Shown here piece by piece: positions 1-8,245 of a stretch of 35,615 nucleotides of DNA. A program made the translations under genes and the position numbers. Each line of letters begins with the position of its first letter. Positions within the stretch are counted from its first letter, which is position 1. The notes beneath the pieces are model-generated. The model saw nothing but the letters and a program-made list of their open reading frames with translations, made no database searches and had not been told where the DNA came from. This stretch comes from Gammaproteobacteria bacterium (GTDB taxonomy: Bacteria; Pseudomonadota; Gammaproteobacteria; S012-40): NCBI GenBank assembly GCA_015487785.1, contig WFPC01000024.1:1-35615 (forward strand), read 5' to 3'.

Positions 1-2
1 AC

Positions 3-980
3 CCCCCCCAGGCCGAGGCCCTCAAGGCCATGGGCCGGGCGGTGATCGAAACCGAGGCCGAGGCCCTTACCGCGCTGCTAGAGCGGATCGATGACAGCTT
101 CGTGCAGGCCTGCCGCCACATGCTCGCCTGCGAAGGCCGCATCGTGGTACTGGGCATGGGCAAGTCCGGCCACATCGGCGGCAAGATCGCCGCCACCCTG
201 GCCAGCACCGGCAGTCCCGCCTTCTTCGTCCACCCCGGCGAAGCCAGTCACGGCGACCTGGGCATGATCACACCCAAGGACGTGGTGATCGCCATCTCCA
301 ATTCCGGCGAGACCGCCGAACTCACCGTCATCGTGCCCATCATCAAGCGCCAGGGCGTGCCACTGATCGCCATGACCGGCAATCCCGGCTCCACCCTGGC
401 CCGTTTCGCCGATGTGCACCTGGATATCAGCGTAGCCAAGGAAGCCTGTCCCCTGGGCCTGGCACCCACTGCCAGCACCGCCGCCACCCTGGCCATGGGC
501 GACGCCCTGGCGGTGGCCCTGCTGGAAAGCCGGGGGTTCACCGCCGAGGACTTCGCCCGTTCCCACCCCGGTGGCAGCCTGGGCCGGCGCCTGCTGCTGC
601 GGGTGGACGACATCATGCAGCGGGGCGATCAGGTGCCCGCGGTGAGTCCCGATGCCAGCGTGGGCGAAGCCATCGTGGAAATCAGCGACAAGCGCCTGGG
701 CTTCACCACCGTGGTGGACGAACGGCGACACATTATCGGCCTGTTCACCGACGGTGACCTGCGCCGCCTGCTGAGCCAACCGGCGGTGGACCTGGCCCAC
801 ACCCCCATCAGCGAGGTGATGACCCGCGGCAGCAAGACCATCCAGACCGGCGCCCTGGCGGCAGAGGCAGTAGAGCTGATGGACCGCTTCAAGGTCAACG
901 GCCTGCCGGTGGTCGATGCCGACGGCGTGCTGGTGGGCGCCCTCAACATCCATGATCTGTTCAAGGCCGGAGTGGTATAG
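3..980 (+). CDS. kdsD: Arabinose-5-phosphate isomerase KdsD (5' end cut by window)
   Basis: Interconverts ribulose 5-phosphate and arabinose 5-phosphate, the first step of Kdo synthesis for lipopolysaccharide, in the cytoplasm. An N-terminal SIS domain carries the GMGKSGHIGGKIAATLAS and HPGEASHGDLGM motifs and the SNSGET phosphate-binding loop. Two CBS repeats follow (from about the DDIMQRGD and EVMTRGSK segments). The first in-window ATG is at 30, giving 316 aa. The frame is open to the left edge and the codons upstream of 30 continue a KdsD-like N-terminus, so the true start is probably just outside the window. The stop touches the kdsC start. Family assignment is firm; only the start is uncertain. 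Confidence 0.95.
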   Translation, partial: PPQAEALKAMGRAVIETEAEALTALLERIDDSFVQACRHMLACEGRIVVLGMGKSGHIGGKIAATLASTGSPAFFVHPGEASHGDLGMITPKDVVIAISNSGETAELTVIVPIIKRQGVPLIAMTGNPGSTLARFADVHLDISVAKEACPLGLAPTASTAATLAMGDALAVALLESRGFTAEDFARSHPGGSLGRRLLLRVDDIMQRGDQVPAVSPDASVGEAIVEISDKRLGFTTVVDERRHIIGLFTDGDLRRLLSQPAVDLAHTPISEVMTRGSKTIQTGALAAEAVELMDRFKVNGLPVVDADGVLVGALNIHDLFKAGVV

Positions 981-1505
981 ATGCAAGACATTCTCGACAA
1001 GACCGCCGCCATTCGCCTGGTGATCTTCGACGTGGACGGTGTACTCACCGATGGCCGGCTCTACGTCACTGAGACCGGCGACGAAATCAAGGCCTTTCAC
1101 TCCCGCGACGGCCATGGCATGAAAATGCTGCAAAACACTGGAGTGGAAATCGCCATCATCACCGGCCGCAGCTCCAACATCGTGCGCCACCGCATGAACG
1201 AACTGGGCATCACCCATGTCTACCAGGGTCAGCGCGACAAGCTGCCCGCCTATCACGAGCTGCTGCACAGGCTGGACCTGCAACCCGCCCAGGTGGCCTA
1301 TGTGGGCGACGATGTGGTGGATCTGCCGGTGATGCGCCAGGTGGGCCTGGCCATCGCGGTACAGGATGCCCACCCCATGGTCAAGCAACATGCCCACTGG
1401 CAGACACCCAATGCCGGTGGCCGAGGCGCGGCGCGCGACGTCTGCGAGCTGATCATGGAAGGCCAACAGACCCTGCAGGCGCAACTGGCGTCCTATCTCG
1501 CCTGA
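981..1505 (+). CDS. kdsC: Kdo-8-phosphate phosphatase KdsC
   Basis: A HAD-superfamily phosphatase that removes phosphate from Kdo-8-phosphate to release Kdo in the cytoplasm. HAD motif I, IFDVDGVLTDG, lies near residues 14-24 with both catalytic aspartates. Motif II is the ITGRSS segment, and the YVGDDVVDLPVM segment supplies the motif IV acids. At 174 aa it matches the compact, cap-less tetrameric KdsC type. Its ATG directly follows the kdsD stop with no gap, so the two are surely co-transcribed and probably translationally coupled. The family is well determined. Confidence 0.96.
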   Translation: MQDILDKTAAIRLVIFDVDGVLTDGRLYVTETGDEIKAFHSRDGHGMKMLQNTGVEIAIITGRSSNIVRHRMNELGITHVYQGQRDKLPAYHELLHRLDLQPAQVAYVGDDVVDLPVMRQVGLAIAVQDAHPMVKQHAHWQTPNAGGRGAARDVCELIMEGQQTLQAQLASYLA

Positions 1506-1510
1506 AGAAC

Positions 1511-2074
1511 ATGGCCCTGGCGCGTGCCTCGCTACTGTTCCCCGCCTTGCTGGCCGCGACCGCCCTGGTGTTGTGGCTGCCCGATGCTCGCCAACCCACG
1601 GCAGAAAAATCACAACCTCCCAGCGACGCCGACTACTACATGGAACAGTTCCAGCTACTGCAAAGCGACACCCAGGGCCGCTCCCGTCACTGGCTGCGCG
1701 CCGCCCACCTGGCACAACACGACGGCATCACCCGGCTGCGCCAGCCCGAGCTGATCTTGAGCACCGACGGCGATGACACCACGACCGACCGCTGGCGGCT
1801 ACGCGCGGCCTCGGGCCGGATCGAACACCAAACCCGGGTTTTCCTTCAGGGTGACGTGCAAATCCGGCACATGGGCGCCAGCACCTCTCCCAAGCTGCAG
1901 ATCTTCACCCCCAGCCTGCAACTGGACCTGGATCGGGAAACTGCCGAGACCGTGCAGGCGGTCACCGTGCTTGCGCCACAGGGCCGGCTGCAGGCCCGCG
2001 GCCTGCGCCTGTCGCTGAAGGAACATCGCCTGCAACTACTGGCCCAGGTGCGGGGGGTTTATGCGCAACCCTGA
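1511..2074 (+). CDS. lptC: LPS export protein LptC
   Basis: Bitopic inner-membrane protein that receives LPS from LptBFG and passes it to LptA in the periplasm. The sequence shows one N-terminal membrane segment (about residues 5-24, rich in Leu and Ala) followed by a beta-rich periplasmic domain of about 160 residues, in keeping with the LptC / beta-jellyroll family. At 187 aa the length is normal. The gene starts 5 bases after kdsC and overlaps lptA by 14 bases. Sequence conservation in LptC is weak, so the call leans on topology, length and its place between kdsC and lptA. Confidence 0.92.
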   Translation: MALARASLLFPALLAATALVLWLPDARQPTAEKSQPPSDADYYMEQFQLLQSDTQGRSRHWLRAAHLAQHDGITRLRQPELILSTDGDDTTTDRWRLRAASGRIEHQTRVFLQGDVQIRHMGASTSPKLQIFTPSLQLDLDRETAETVQAVTVLAPQGRLQARGLRLSLKEHRLQLLAQVRGVYAQP

Positions 2075-2576
2075 GTACCTCGTCCTGCTGCTGGCCTGGC
2101 TACTGCTGTTCCCACCGGCTGCGCCGGCCCAGGAAAGCGATCGCCGGCAACCCGTCCAGATCGAAGCCGACCGGCTGGAAATCGACCAGGCCCGAGGCAC
2201 CAGCCATTACCAGGGCGCTGTGATTCTGCGTCAGGGCAGCCTGCGCCTGGAAGCCGACAGTCTCTGGGTCTACAGCCAGGATCGCCGCCTCAGCCGGGTG
2301 ATCGCCCAAGGACAGCCGGCCCGCTTGCGCCAACGGCCCGATGGCACCGAGCAGGCTATCGAAGCCGAGGCCCTGCGTATCGAATACACCACCGACGACG
2401 GTCTGCTGATATTCAGCGGCGCGGCCGAACTACGCCAGGGTGGCAACCGTTTCCGTGGCCAGCGCATCGAATACGACAGCCGCGCCAGGCGCGTGCGCGC
2501 CAGCGGCGACACCACGGACGAAGGTCACGGACGCATCCAGGTTATCATCCAGCCACAGACACGGAATCGGCCATGA
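2061..2576 (+). CDS. lptA: LPS transport periplasmic protein LptA
   Basis: Periplasmic bridge protein that polymerises head to tail between LptC and LptD and carries LPS across the periplasm. Residues 1-23 form a signal peptide (MRNPEY, hydrophobic leucine core, cleavage after APA). The mature part has the family's alternating beta pattern, with the recognisable [20 protein letters not shown] opening and a later [20 protein letters not shown] segment. 171 aa is typical. It overlaps lptC by 14 bases, and its stop overlaps the lptB ATG in an ATGA, so the three Lpt proteins are translationally coupled. Confidence 0.95.
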   Translation: MRNPEYLVLLLAWLLLFPPAAPAQESDRRQPVQIEADRLEIDQARGTSHYQGAVILRQGSLRLEADSLWVYSQDRRLSRVIAQGQPARLRQRPDGTEQAIEAEALRIEYTTDDGLLIFSGAAELRQGGNRFRGQRIEYDSRARRVRASGDTTDEGHGRIQVIIQPQTRNRP

Positions 2577-3301
2577 GCACCACCCTGCAGGCCTGTGAAC
2601 TGGCCAAGCGCTATCGCGGCAAGACCGTGGTCCGGAATGTATCCCTGCAACTGCAGGCCGGCGAGGTGGTGGGCCTGCTGGGCCCCAATGGAGCCGGCAA
2701 GACCACCAGCTTCTACATGATCGTGGGCCTGGTGCCCTGCGACCAGGGCCGGATCCTGCTGGACCAACGCGATATCACCACCCTGCCCCTGCACCTGCGC
2801 GCCCGCCTGGGCATCGGCTACCTGCCCCAGGAAGCCTCGGTGTTTCGCAAGCTCAGCGTGGCCGACAATATTCTCGCCGTGCTGGAGGCACGCCCCGAGC
2901 TGGACCGGGCCCAGCGCCGGCAAAAGCAACAGGACCTGCTGGAAGAGCTGCACATCGGCCATCTGGCCGACAGCCTGGGCATGAGCCTGTCCGGCGGCGA
3001 GCGACGGCGGGTGGAGATCGCCCGCGCGCTGGCCCTGGAACCCCGTTTCATGCTGCTCGACGAACCCTTCGCCGGCGTCGATCCCATCTCGGTGATCGAC
3101 ATCCAGCGCATCATCGGCCATTTGCAGGAACGGGGCATCGGCGTGCTCATCACCGACCACAATGTACGCGAGACCCTCGGCATCTGCCAACGCGCCTATA
3201 TCATCAATCAGGGTGAGGTGATCGCCGAGGGCGAGCCCGGCGCCATCCTGGCCAATCCCCTGGTAAAGCAGGTCTATCTGGGAGAAGATTTCCGCCTGTG
3301 A
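2573..3301 (+). CDS. lptB: LPS export ABC transporter ATPase LptB
   Basis: Cytoplasmic ATPase that powers LPS extraction by LptFG, which are encoded elsewhere. All ABC signatures are present: Walker [10 protein letters not shown] (around residues 37-45), Q-loop, the [15 protein letters not shown] signature, Walker [14 protein letters not shown] and the H-loop ITDHNVRET. 242 aa is the usual length. ATGA overlap with lptA. It ends the LPS block; a 98-base gap with a new -10 box separates it from rpoN. Confidence 0.97.
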   Translation: MSTTLQACELAKRYRGKTVVRNVSLQLQAGEVVGLLGPNGAGKTTSFYMIVGLVPCDQGRILLDQRDITTLPLHLRARLGIGYLPQEASVFRKLSVADNILAVLEARPELDRAQRRQKQQDLLEELHIGHLADSLGMSLSGGERRRVEIARALALEPRFMLLDEPFAGVDPISVIDIQRIIGHLQERGIGVLITDHNVRETLGICQRAYIINQGEVIAEGEPGAILANPLVKQVYLGEDFRL

Positions 3302-3340
3302 AACACGAAAAGCACTAGCCATTCCCCTTGGGGATTGTTG

Positions 3341-3346
3341 TATAAT
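3341..3346 (+). promoter_or_regulatory. Promoter -10 box upstream of rpoN
   Basis: A perfect TATAAT lies in the gap between lptB and rpoN, about 53 bases before the rpoN start. No convincing -35 hexamer sits at the standard distance; the bases there match TTGACA poorly. A small inverted repeat, CCCCTTGGGG (3325-3334), lies just upstream. It suggests that rpoN has its own transcription start besides read-through from the lpt genes. Confidence 0.55.
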
Positions 3347-3399
3347 TTGCCTGTCATCGAACCCAACGCGAGCCCAGACTTAAAAGAGAATCCGTCACT

Positions 3400-4875
3400 G
3401 TGAAGCAATCACTCCAACTGCGACTCGGGCAGCATCTCACCATGACCCCCCAGTTGCAGCAAGCCATCCGGTTGCTACAACTCTCCACCCTGGAGCTGAA
3501 GGCGGAAATCCAGGAGGCACTGGAAAGCAATCCCATGCTGGAGCTGGCCGAGGACAGCGAAAACGAAACCCAACGGGAGCAGGTCGGCACCGAAACCGGC
3601 CCGGCCAGTGAGGGCAGCGACGCCAGCGATGCTGCTGCCGAGTTCAGCAAGGAGGAAATCCCCCAGGATCTGCCCGTGGACAGCTCCTGGGAAGACACCT
3701 TCGACTACACCGCCACCTCCCCCAGCTATAGCGGCCCCGCCAGTGACGACGACAACGGCCGCGACCTCGACAACCGTAATTTCGAAGAAGACAGTCTGCA
3801 CGAACACCTGCTGTGGCAAATGCGCCTGACGCCGTTCAGCGAGGTGGACCAGGCCATTGCCACCGCCATCATCGACAGCATCGACGACGACGGTTACCTC
3901 AAGAGCAGCGTGGAGGAAATCTGGCAGGCCCTGAAGGACGAACTGGAGGTCGAGCCGGAAGAAGTGGAAACCGTACTGCACCAGATCCAGAATTTCGATC
4001 CCCCCGGTGTGGCCGCACGCGACCTGCGCGAATGCCTGCTGATCCAGTTGCGCCAGCTCGATTCCGCCACCCCCTGGCACGGCGAGGCCCTGAACCTGCT
4101 GGAGAACCACTTCGATCTGCTGGCCAATCGCGATTACACCACCCTGATGCGGCGCATGAAGCTCAAGGAAGACAAGCTCAGCGAAGTGATCAAGCTGATC
4201 CATACCCTCAATCCACGCCCCGGTAACTTGGTGGCCGGCGGCAAGACAGAATACATCGTACCCGACGTCTATGTACGCAAGGTCGATGGCCGCTGGAAGG
4301 TGTCGCTGAATCCGGACGCCACCCCCAAGCTCAACATCAATGCCATGTATGCCGGCTTGATCCAGCGCGCCAACAAGAGCGCCGACAACACCTACATGCA
4401 AGGGCAGTTACAGGAAGCCCGCTGGCTGATCAAGAGCCTGCAGAGCCGCAACGAAACCCTGATGAAGGTGGCCACCTGCATCGTCGAACGCCAGCAAGGT
4501 TTCCTAGAGCACGGCGAGGAAGCCATGAAGGCCCTGGTGCTGCACGACGTGGCCGAGGCCGTGGGCATGCACGAGTCCACCATCTCGCGCATCACCAACA
4601 AAAAATACATGCACACGCCACGCGGCATCTTCGAACTGAAATATTTCTTCTCCAGCCATGTGAGCACCGCCAGCGGCGGCGAATGTTCATCCACCGCCAT
4701 CCGCGCCATCATCAAAAAGCTGATCGCTGCCGAAGACGTGCGCAAGCCCCTGAGCGACAGCAAGATCGCGAAGATTCTCTCGGACCAGGGCATCAACGTA
4801 GCCCGGCGCACCGTCGCCAAGTATCGCGATGCCATGGCGATTCCACCATCCAACGAGCGTAAACGGCTCGCCTGA
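3400..4875 (+). CDS. rpoN: RNA polymerase sigma-54 factor RpoN
   Basis: Alternative sigma factor that recognises -24/-12 promoters and needs enhancer-binding ATPases. Region I at the N-terminus is Gln/Leu-rich ([19 protein letters not shown], about residues 16-34). An acidic variable region II follows (residues about 50-120, many Asp/Glu/Ser). Next come the core-binding domain, a helix-turn-helix ([17 protein letters not shown]) and the C-terminal RpoN box [12 protein letters not shown]. 491 aa is normal. The start codon is GTG at 3400, with an AGAGAA ribosome binding site at 3385-3390. It heads the cluster hpf-ptsN-hprK-rapZ, the classical rpoN neighbourhood. Confidence 0.97.
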   Translation: MKQSLQLRLGQHLTMTPQLQQAIRLLQLSTLELKAEIQEALESNPMLELAEDSENETQREQVGTETGPASEGSDASDAAAEFSKEEIPQDLPVDSSWEDTFDYTATSPSYSGPASDDDNGRDLDNRNFEEDSLHEHLLWQMRLTPFSEVDQAIATAIIDSIDDDGYLKSSVEEIWQALKDELEVEPEEVETVLHQIQNFDPPGVAARDLRECLLIQLRQLDSATPWHGEALNLLENHFDLLANRDYTTLMRRMKLKEDKLSEVIKLIHTLNPRPGNLVAGGKTEYIVPDVYVRKVDGRWKVSLNPDATPKLNINAMYAGLIQRANKSADNTYMQGQLQEARWLIKSLQSRNETLMKVATCIVERQQGFLEHGEEAMKALVLHDVAEAVGMHESTISRITNKKYMHTPRGIFELKYFFSSHVSTASGGECSSTAIRAIIKKLIAAEDVRKPLSDSKIAKILSDQGINVARRTVAKYRDAMAIPPSNERKRLA

Positions 4876-4892
4876 CCCATGGGAGTAGTACC

Positions 4893-5219
4893 ATGCAAAT
4901 CAACCTGACCGGACATCACGTCGAACTCACCCAGCCCCTGCGCGACTATGTGAACGAAAAACTCGAACGTATCACCCGGCACTACGACCGCGTAACCGAT
5001 ATCCACGTCATCCTCAGCGTCGAGAAACAGATACAAAAGGCCGAGGCCACCATCCATGTCGCCGGCAACACCCTGTTCGCCCACGCCGAAGACGAAGACA
5101 TGTATGCCGCCATCGACGCCCTGGCCGATAAACTCGACCGCCAGATTCTCAAGCACAAGCAGAAGCAACAGGATCGTCGCAACCACAATGCGCCGGGTCC
5201 CGACGCCGCTGCCAGTTAG
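4893..5219 (+). CDS. hpf: Ribosome hibernation promoting factor, short HPF
   Basis: Binds the 30S decoding region in slow growth and promotes 100S ribosome dimers. At 108 aa it is the short form: one S30AE/RaiA domain starting MQINLTGHHVELT, followed by a charged tail (residues about 86-108) of Lys/Gln/Arg and then Pro/Ala. There is no long-HPF dimerisation domain. A GGGAGT ribosome binding site sits at 4880-4885, 7 bases ahead of the ATG. It follows rpoN by 17 bases in the conserved order rpoN-hpf-ptsN. Confidence 0.95.
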   Translation: MQINLTGHHVELTQPLRDYVNEKLERITRHYDRVTDIHVILSVEKQIQKAEATIHVAGNTLFAHAEDEDMYAAIDALADKLDRQILKHKQKQQDRRNHNAPGPDAAAS

Positions 5220-5263
5220 GTCGACGCCTGGATCTGCCGCCAAAGGACAGGCGCACAACAATC

Positions 5264-5728
5264 ATGCGGATTTCAGACCTCATCACGCCACAGCGAGTTG
5301 CCTGTAACGTTTCCTCGGCAAGCAAGAAACGGGCGCTGGAACGCTTGAGCGAATTGCTGGTCAACCAGCATCCCGAACTCGACCCGGTGGACGTCTTCGA
5401 AAGCCTGATCAATCGTGAGCGTCTGGGCAGCACCGGCCTGGGCAAGGGCATCGCCCTGCCCCACGGACGCATGAAACAGGGCAAACAAGCTATTGCCGCC
5501 TTCATGCAGTTGCGCGACAGCGTGGACTTCGACGCCCCGGACGGCCGCCCCGTGGACCTGTTGTTCGCCCTGCTGGTGCCGCCCGAATCCAGCGAGGAAC
5601 ACCTGGAAATCCTGGCCCTGCTGAGCGAAATGTTCCGCGACCCCGAGTTGCGCGATCAACTACGCCGCAGCCATGACCAGCAGCAAGTCTATCGACTGCT
5701 CACCGAATGGAAAAAAACCACACCGTGA
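5264..5728 (+). CDS. ptsN: Nitrogen-PTS EIIA protein PtsN (EIIA-Ntr)
   Basis: Phosphocarrier of the nitrogen PTS, which controls potassium, nitrogen and envelope functions in response to its phosphorylation state and does not move sugar. The EIIA type 2 domain has the active-site stretch LGKGIALPHGRM with the phospho-accepting His at residue 67. 154 aa is typical. It lies 44 bases downstream of hpf and overlaps the next gene, hprK, by 22 bases. The expected donor is the HPr encoded at 7889-8158. Confidence 0.96.
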   Translation: MRISDLITPQRVACNVSSASKKRALERLSELLVNQHPELDPVDVFESLINRERLGSTGLGKGIALPHGRMKQGKQAIAAFMQLRDSVDFDAPDGRPVDLLFALLVPPESSEEHLEILALLSEMFRDPELRDQLRRSHDQQQVYRLLTEWKKTTP

Positions 5729-6633
5729 CGCCCGACGCTCATCATGCCATCACCTTCGCTCAACTGCGCCAGGCTTTTCCTCGCCTGGCATTGCAGCCCG
5801 GCCCCGGCAGTGACGACGGCACCCGTCTCTCATGGCATGAACAACGCTCCCTGGCCGGCTTCTATCACGCCGCGCGGCCCTTCCACTGTGCCATCATCGG
5901 AACGGCGGAACTCCACACCCTGGGCCCCGAACACCTCCCCGCCCTGCGCCGCTGTGGCTGCCTGATTCTCAGCGACGACCTGCTCCCCCCTGCCTGGCTG
6001 GAACAAGCCGGCCTGCCCCTGGCCCGCTGCCGTCTCGACGGTGACAGTGTGCTCGGCCAATTGCTGCACGGCCTGCCCGAGTTGATCCAACCAGCACAGG
6101 TGATACACGGGGTGCTGCTCGCCGTACATCACCAGGGCATCCTGCTCACCGGCGAATCCGGCATCGGCAAGAGCACCCTGGCCCTGGCCCTGCTGCGCCG
6201 AGGCCACTACCTGGTAGCCGACGATGCGCCCGAATTCGTGCGCCAGGCCGACGGCCAGCTCCTTGGCCGCTGCCCACCCAACCTGCAGGGCTTCCTGCAT
6301 TGCCGCAGCCTGGGCATGATCGATGTCGGCGACAGCTTCGGCGCCGCCGCCTGCCTCGAACGTTTTCCACTCCACGGAGTGGTCCAGCTCACCCGCAACG
6401 AACAGGCCAACCAAGACAACTGGCTGCAACCCGAGGCCCGGCAAGAGATACTGGGTCAGACACTGCCCCTGCGACGGCTGCCGGTTGGCCTGCAGGAAAC
6501 CACCTGCACCCTGGTGGAATTGTTCGCCCGTCAGTTGGCCAGCAGCCGCCAGGGCCGGCAATCCGCGGCCATGCTGTTCGGCGAGCGACTCGAACGCGAG
6601 CTGTCCGCTGCTTCCACGGAACTGTCGTCATGA
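5707..6633 (+). CDS. hprK: HPr kinase/phosphorylase HprK
   Basis: Phosphorylates and dephosphorylates HPr on its regulatory serine. The C-terminal kinase domain carries the P-loop GESGIGKS (about residues 149-156), the VADDAPEF acidic segment and a RSLGMIDVGDSFG stretch like the family signature. The N-terminal regulatory domain is more divergent. 308 aa fits. The ATG at 5707 overlaps ptsN by 22 bases. A GTG at 5725, overlapping the ptsN stop as GTGA, is an equally plausible start and would give the tighter overlap used elsewhere in this window. The ATGA at its end couples it to rapZ. The matching target Ser46 exists in the HPr encoded downstream. Confidence 0.92.
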   Translation: MEKNHTVTPDAHHAITFAQLRQAFPRLALQPGPGSDDGTRLSWHEQRSLAGFYHAARPFHCAIIGTAELHTLGPEHLPALRRCGCLILSDDLLPPAWLEQAGLPLARCRLDGDSVLGQLLHGLPELIQPAQVIHGVLLAVHHQGILLTGESGIGKSTLALALLRRGHYLVADDAPEFVRQADGQLLGRCPPNLQGFLHCRSLGMIDVGDSFGAAACLERFPLHGVVQLTRNEQANQDNWLQPEARQEILGQTLPLRRLPVGLQETTCTLVELFARQLASSRQGRQSAAMLFGERLERELSAASTELSS

Positions 6634-7481
6634 AGCTGGTCATCGTCAGCGGCCTGTCCGGCTCGGGCAAGAGCACGGTATTACACGTGCTGGAAGACTT
6701 GCGTTACTACGCCATCGACAACTTGCCGGTTTCCCTGCTGGCCAGCTTCGCGGCCCAGATGATCGAGAACCCGGAAAAATTCTACCAACTGGCCGCGGTG
6801 GGCATCGACGCCCGCAATCATCCGGACGATCTACGTCGTTTCCCCTCGCTGCTCAAGGGCCTGCGCGAGGGCGGCATCCATTGCGAGGTACTGTTTCTCG
6901 ATGCCGATGACCACATACTGATCAAGCGCTTCAGCGAAACCCGCCGCAAGCATCCGCTGAGCAACGAGCAGGTTTCCCTGGCCGAGGCCATCGCCCTGGA
7001 ACGTCAACTGCTCGATCCCATTTCCACCGAGGCCGACCTCTACCTGGATACCAGCCGCACCAATCTGCACCAGTTGCGTGGCCTGATCCGGGAGCGAGTG
7101 GCTCACAAGGAGGGCAGCGGTATTTCACTGATGTTCCAGTCCTTTGGCTACAAGCACGGAGTACCGGTGGATGCCGATATCGTGTTCGACGTGCGCTGCC
7201 TGCCCAATCCCTACTGGGAAACCCATCTGCGCTCGCTGACCGGACGCGACACGCCGGTGAAACATTTCCTGCAGGCCCAGCCCATGGTGGAGGAAATGTT
7301 CGAGGATATCAGCGGCTATCTGGCTCGCTGGATTCCACGCTTCGAGGCGGTCAGCCGCACCTATCTCACCATCGCTGTGGGCTGTACCGGCGGCCAGCAC
7401 CGTTCGGTCTACCTGGTGGAACGTCTGGCGGCACATTTCCACCGTCATCATGAAGTCATCATCCGCCACAGGGAACTCTGA
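6630..7481 (+). CDS. rapZ: RNase adapter protein / nucleotide-binding protein RapZ
   Basis: In E. coli RapZ binds GlcN6P and steers RNase E to the GlmZ small RNA, tuning glmS and so cell-envelope precursor supply. The N-terminal P-loop GLSGSGKS lies at residues 8-15. The C-terminal half has the family-specific FDVRCLPNPYW and AVGCTGGQHRSVYLVE motifs. Taking the ATG at 6630 gives 283 aa, the family length. The frame is open further upstream, but the ATGA overlap with hprK and the family N-terminus MKLVIVSGLSGSGKS fix this start. Whether GlmZ/GlmY exist here is not visible. Confidence 0.96.
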   Translation: MKLVIVSGLSGSGKSTVLHVLEDLRYYAIDNLPVSLLASFAAQMIENPEKFYQLAAVGIDARNHPDDLRRFPSLLKGLREGGIHCEVLFLDADDHILIKRFSETRRKHPLSNEQVSLAEAIALERQLLDPISTEADLYLDTSRTNLHQLRGLIRERVAHKEGSGISLMFQSFGYKHGVPVDADIVFDVRCLPNPYWETHLRSLTGRDTPVKHFLQAQPMVEEMFEDISGYLARWIPRFEAVSRTYLTIAVGCTGGQHRSVYLVERLAAHFHRHHEVIIRHREL

Positions 7482-7892
7482 ATGCCCGTCGCCCTGCTCA
7501 TCATCACCCATGACCGCGTGGGCGAGGCCCTGCTCGCAACCGCCCGCAAAACCCTCGATGCCGACCCGCTGCCCAGCCAGGTGCTGACGGTGGACTGGTG
7601 CTGTGAACCGAAGCGCCTCATCGAGCAGGCCCGTCAACTGGTGGAGCGCCTCGACCAGGGCGAAGGCGTGCTGGTACTCACCGACATGTATGGCGCCACG
7701 CCCAGTAACGTGGCCTGCGCGCTGAGCGCCCTGCCGGGGGTCAAGGTTATCGCCGGGCTCAACCTGCCCATGCTGATCCGGGTGCTCAACTATCCCGGGC
7801 TGCGCCTGGAAGAACTGGCGGAGAAGGCCCTGAGCGGCGGCCGCGAGGGTATCATGGACTGCCGCATCATCTGCTTCGACGAAAACCCGTGA
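7482..7892 (+). CDS. PTS EIIA, mannose-type (ManX-like)
   Basis: Small phosphocarrier of the mannose-type EIIA fold. The phospho-accepting His is at residue 10 in LLIITHDRVGEALL, and the family's LTDMYGATPSN loop is present. It is 136 aa, a stand-alone IIA domain without IIB, IIC or IID, so it cannot transport sugar by itself. In proteobacterial rpoN clusters such proteins are considered regulatory outputs of the HPr relay. It begins directly after the rapZ stop and overlaps HPr by 4 bases (GTGA). Confidence 0.93.
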   Translation: MPVALLIITHDRVGEALLATARKTLDADPLPSQVLTVDWCCEPKRLIEQARQLVERLDQGEGVLVLTDMYGATPSNVACALSALPGVKVIAGLNLPMLIRVLNYPGLRLEELAEKALSGGREGIMDCRIICFDENP

Positions 7893-8158
7893 TCACCCAC
7901 CGCTGTACCATTGTCAACAAGCTTGGGCTGCACGCACGGGCGGCAGCCAAATTCGCCACCCTGGCCGCGCGCTTCGACAGCCATATCGAACTCGTGGCCC
8001 GGGGACGCGTGGTCAATGCCAAGAGCATCATGGGGCTGATGACCCTGGCTGCCAGCAAGGGCACCGAAGTGGAAATCCGCGCCCGCGGCGCGGACGCCGA
8101 TCAGGCCATTGCACAACTGGGGCGCCTGATCGAGGATAAATTTGGCGAAGAACACTGA
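7889..8158 (+). CDS. ptsH: HPr-family phosphocarrier protein (NPr/PtsO type)
   Basis: Phosphotransfer protein between enzyme I and EIIA proteins. The active His is residue 15 in KLGLHARAAAKF. The regulatory serine is residue 46 in NAKSIMG, exactly where HprK acts, so both control sites are intact. It is 89 aa. The start codon is GTG at 7889, overlapping the EIIA stop. No enzyme I gene follows: the next gene, after 87 bases, is mgtE, whereas related clusters often place ptsI here. The name could equally be ptsO. Confidence 0.94.
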   Translation: MITHRCTIVNKLGLHARAAAKFATLAARFDSHIELVARGRVVNAKSIMGLMTLAASKGTEVEIRARGADADQAIAQLGRLIEDKFGEEH

Positions 8159-8245
8159 ACACGTCCCCCCCGGCTCGCGCGTTCTAAAGACAAACCGGCC
8201 GCTTCGATGGTATCCTGCGCCATTCGAGAAGGCGGCGGGCTCGTG

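Noticed and set aside
78-1715. Long open frame on the minus strand opposite kdsD-kdsC
   Set aside because: It is a GC-rich antisense shadow of two clear genes, shows no family motif and has no ribosome binding site.
8159-8245. Mg2+-sensing leader (M-box type) before mgtE
   Set aside because: Only 87 bases are available and no conserved riboswitch core could be recognised.
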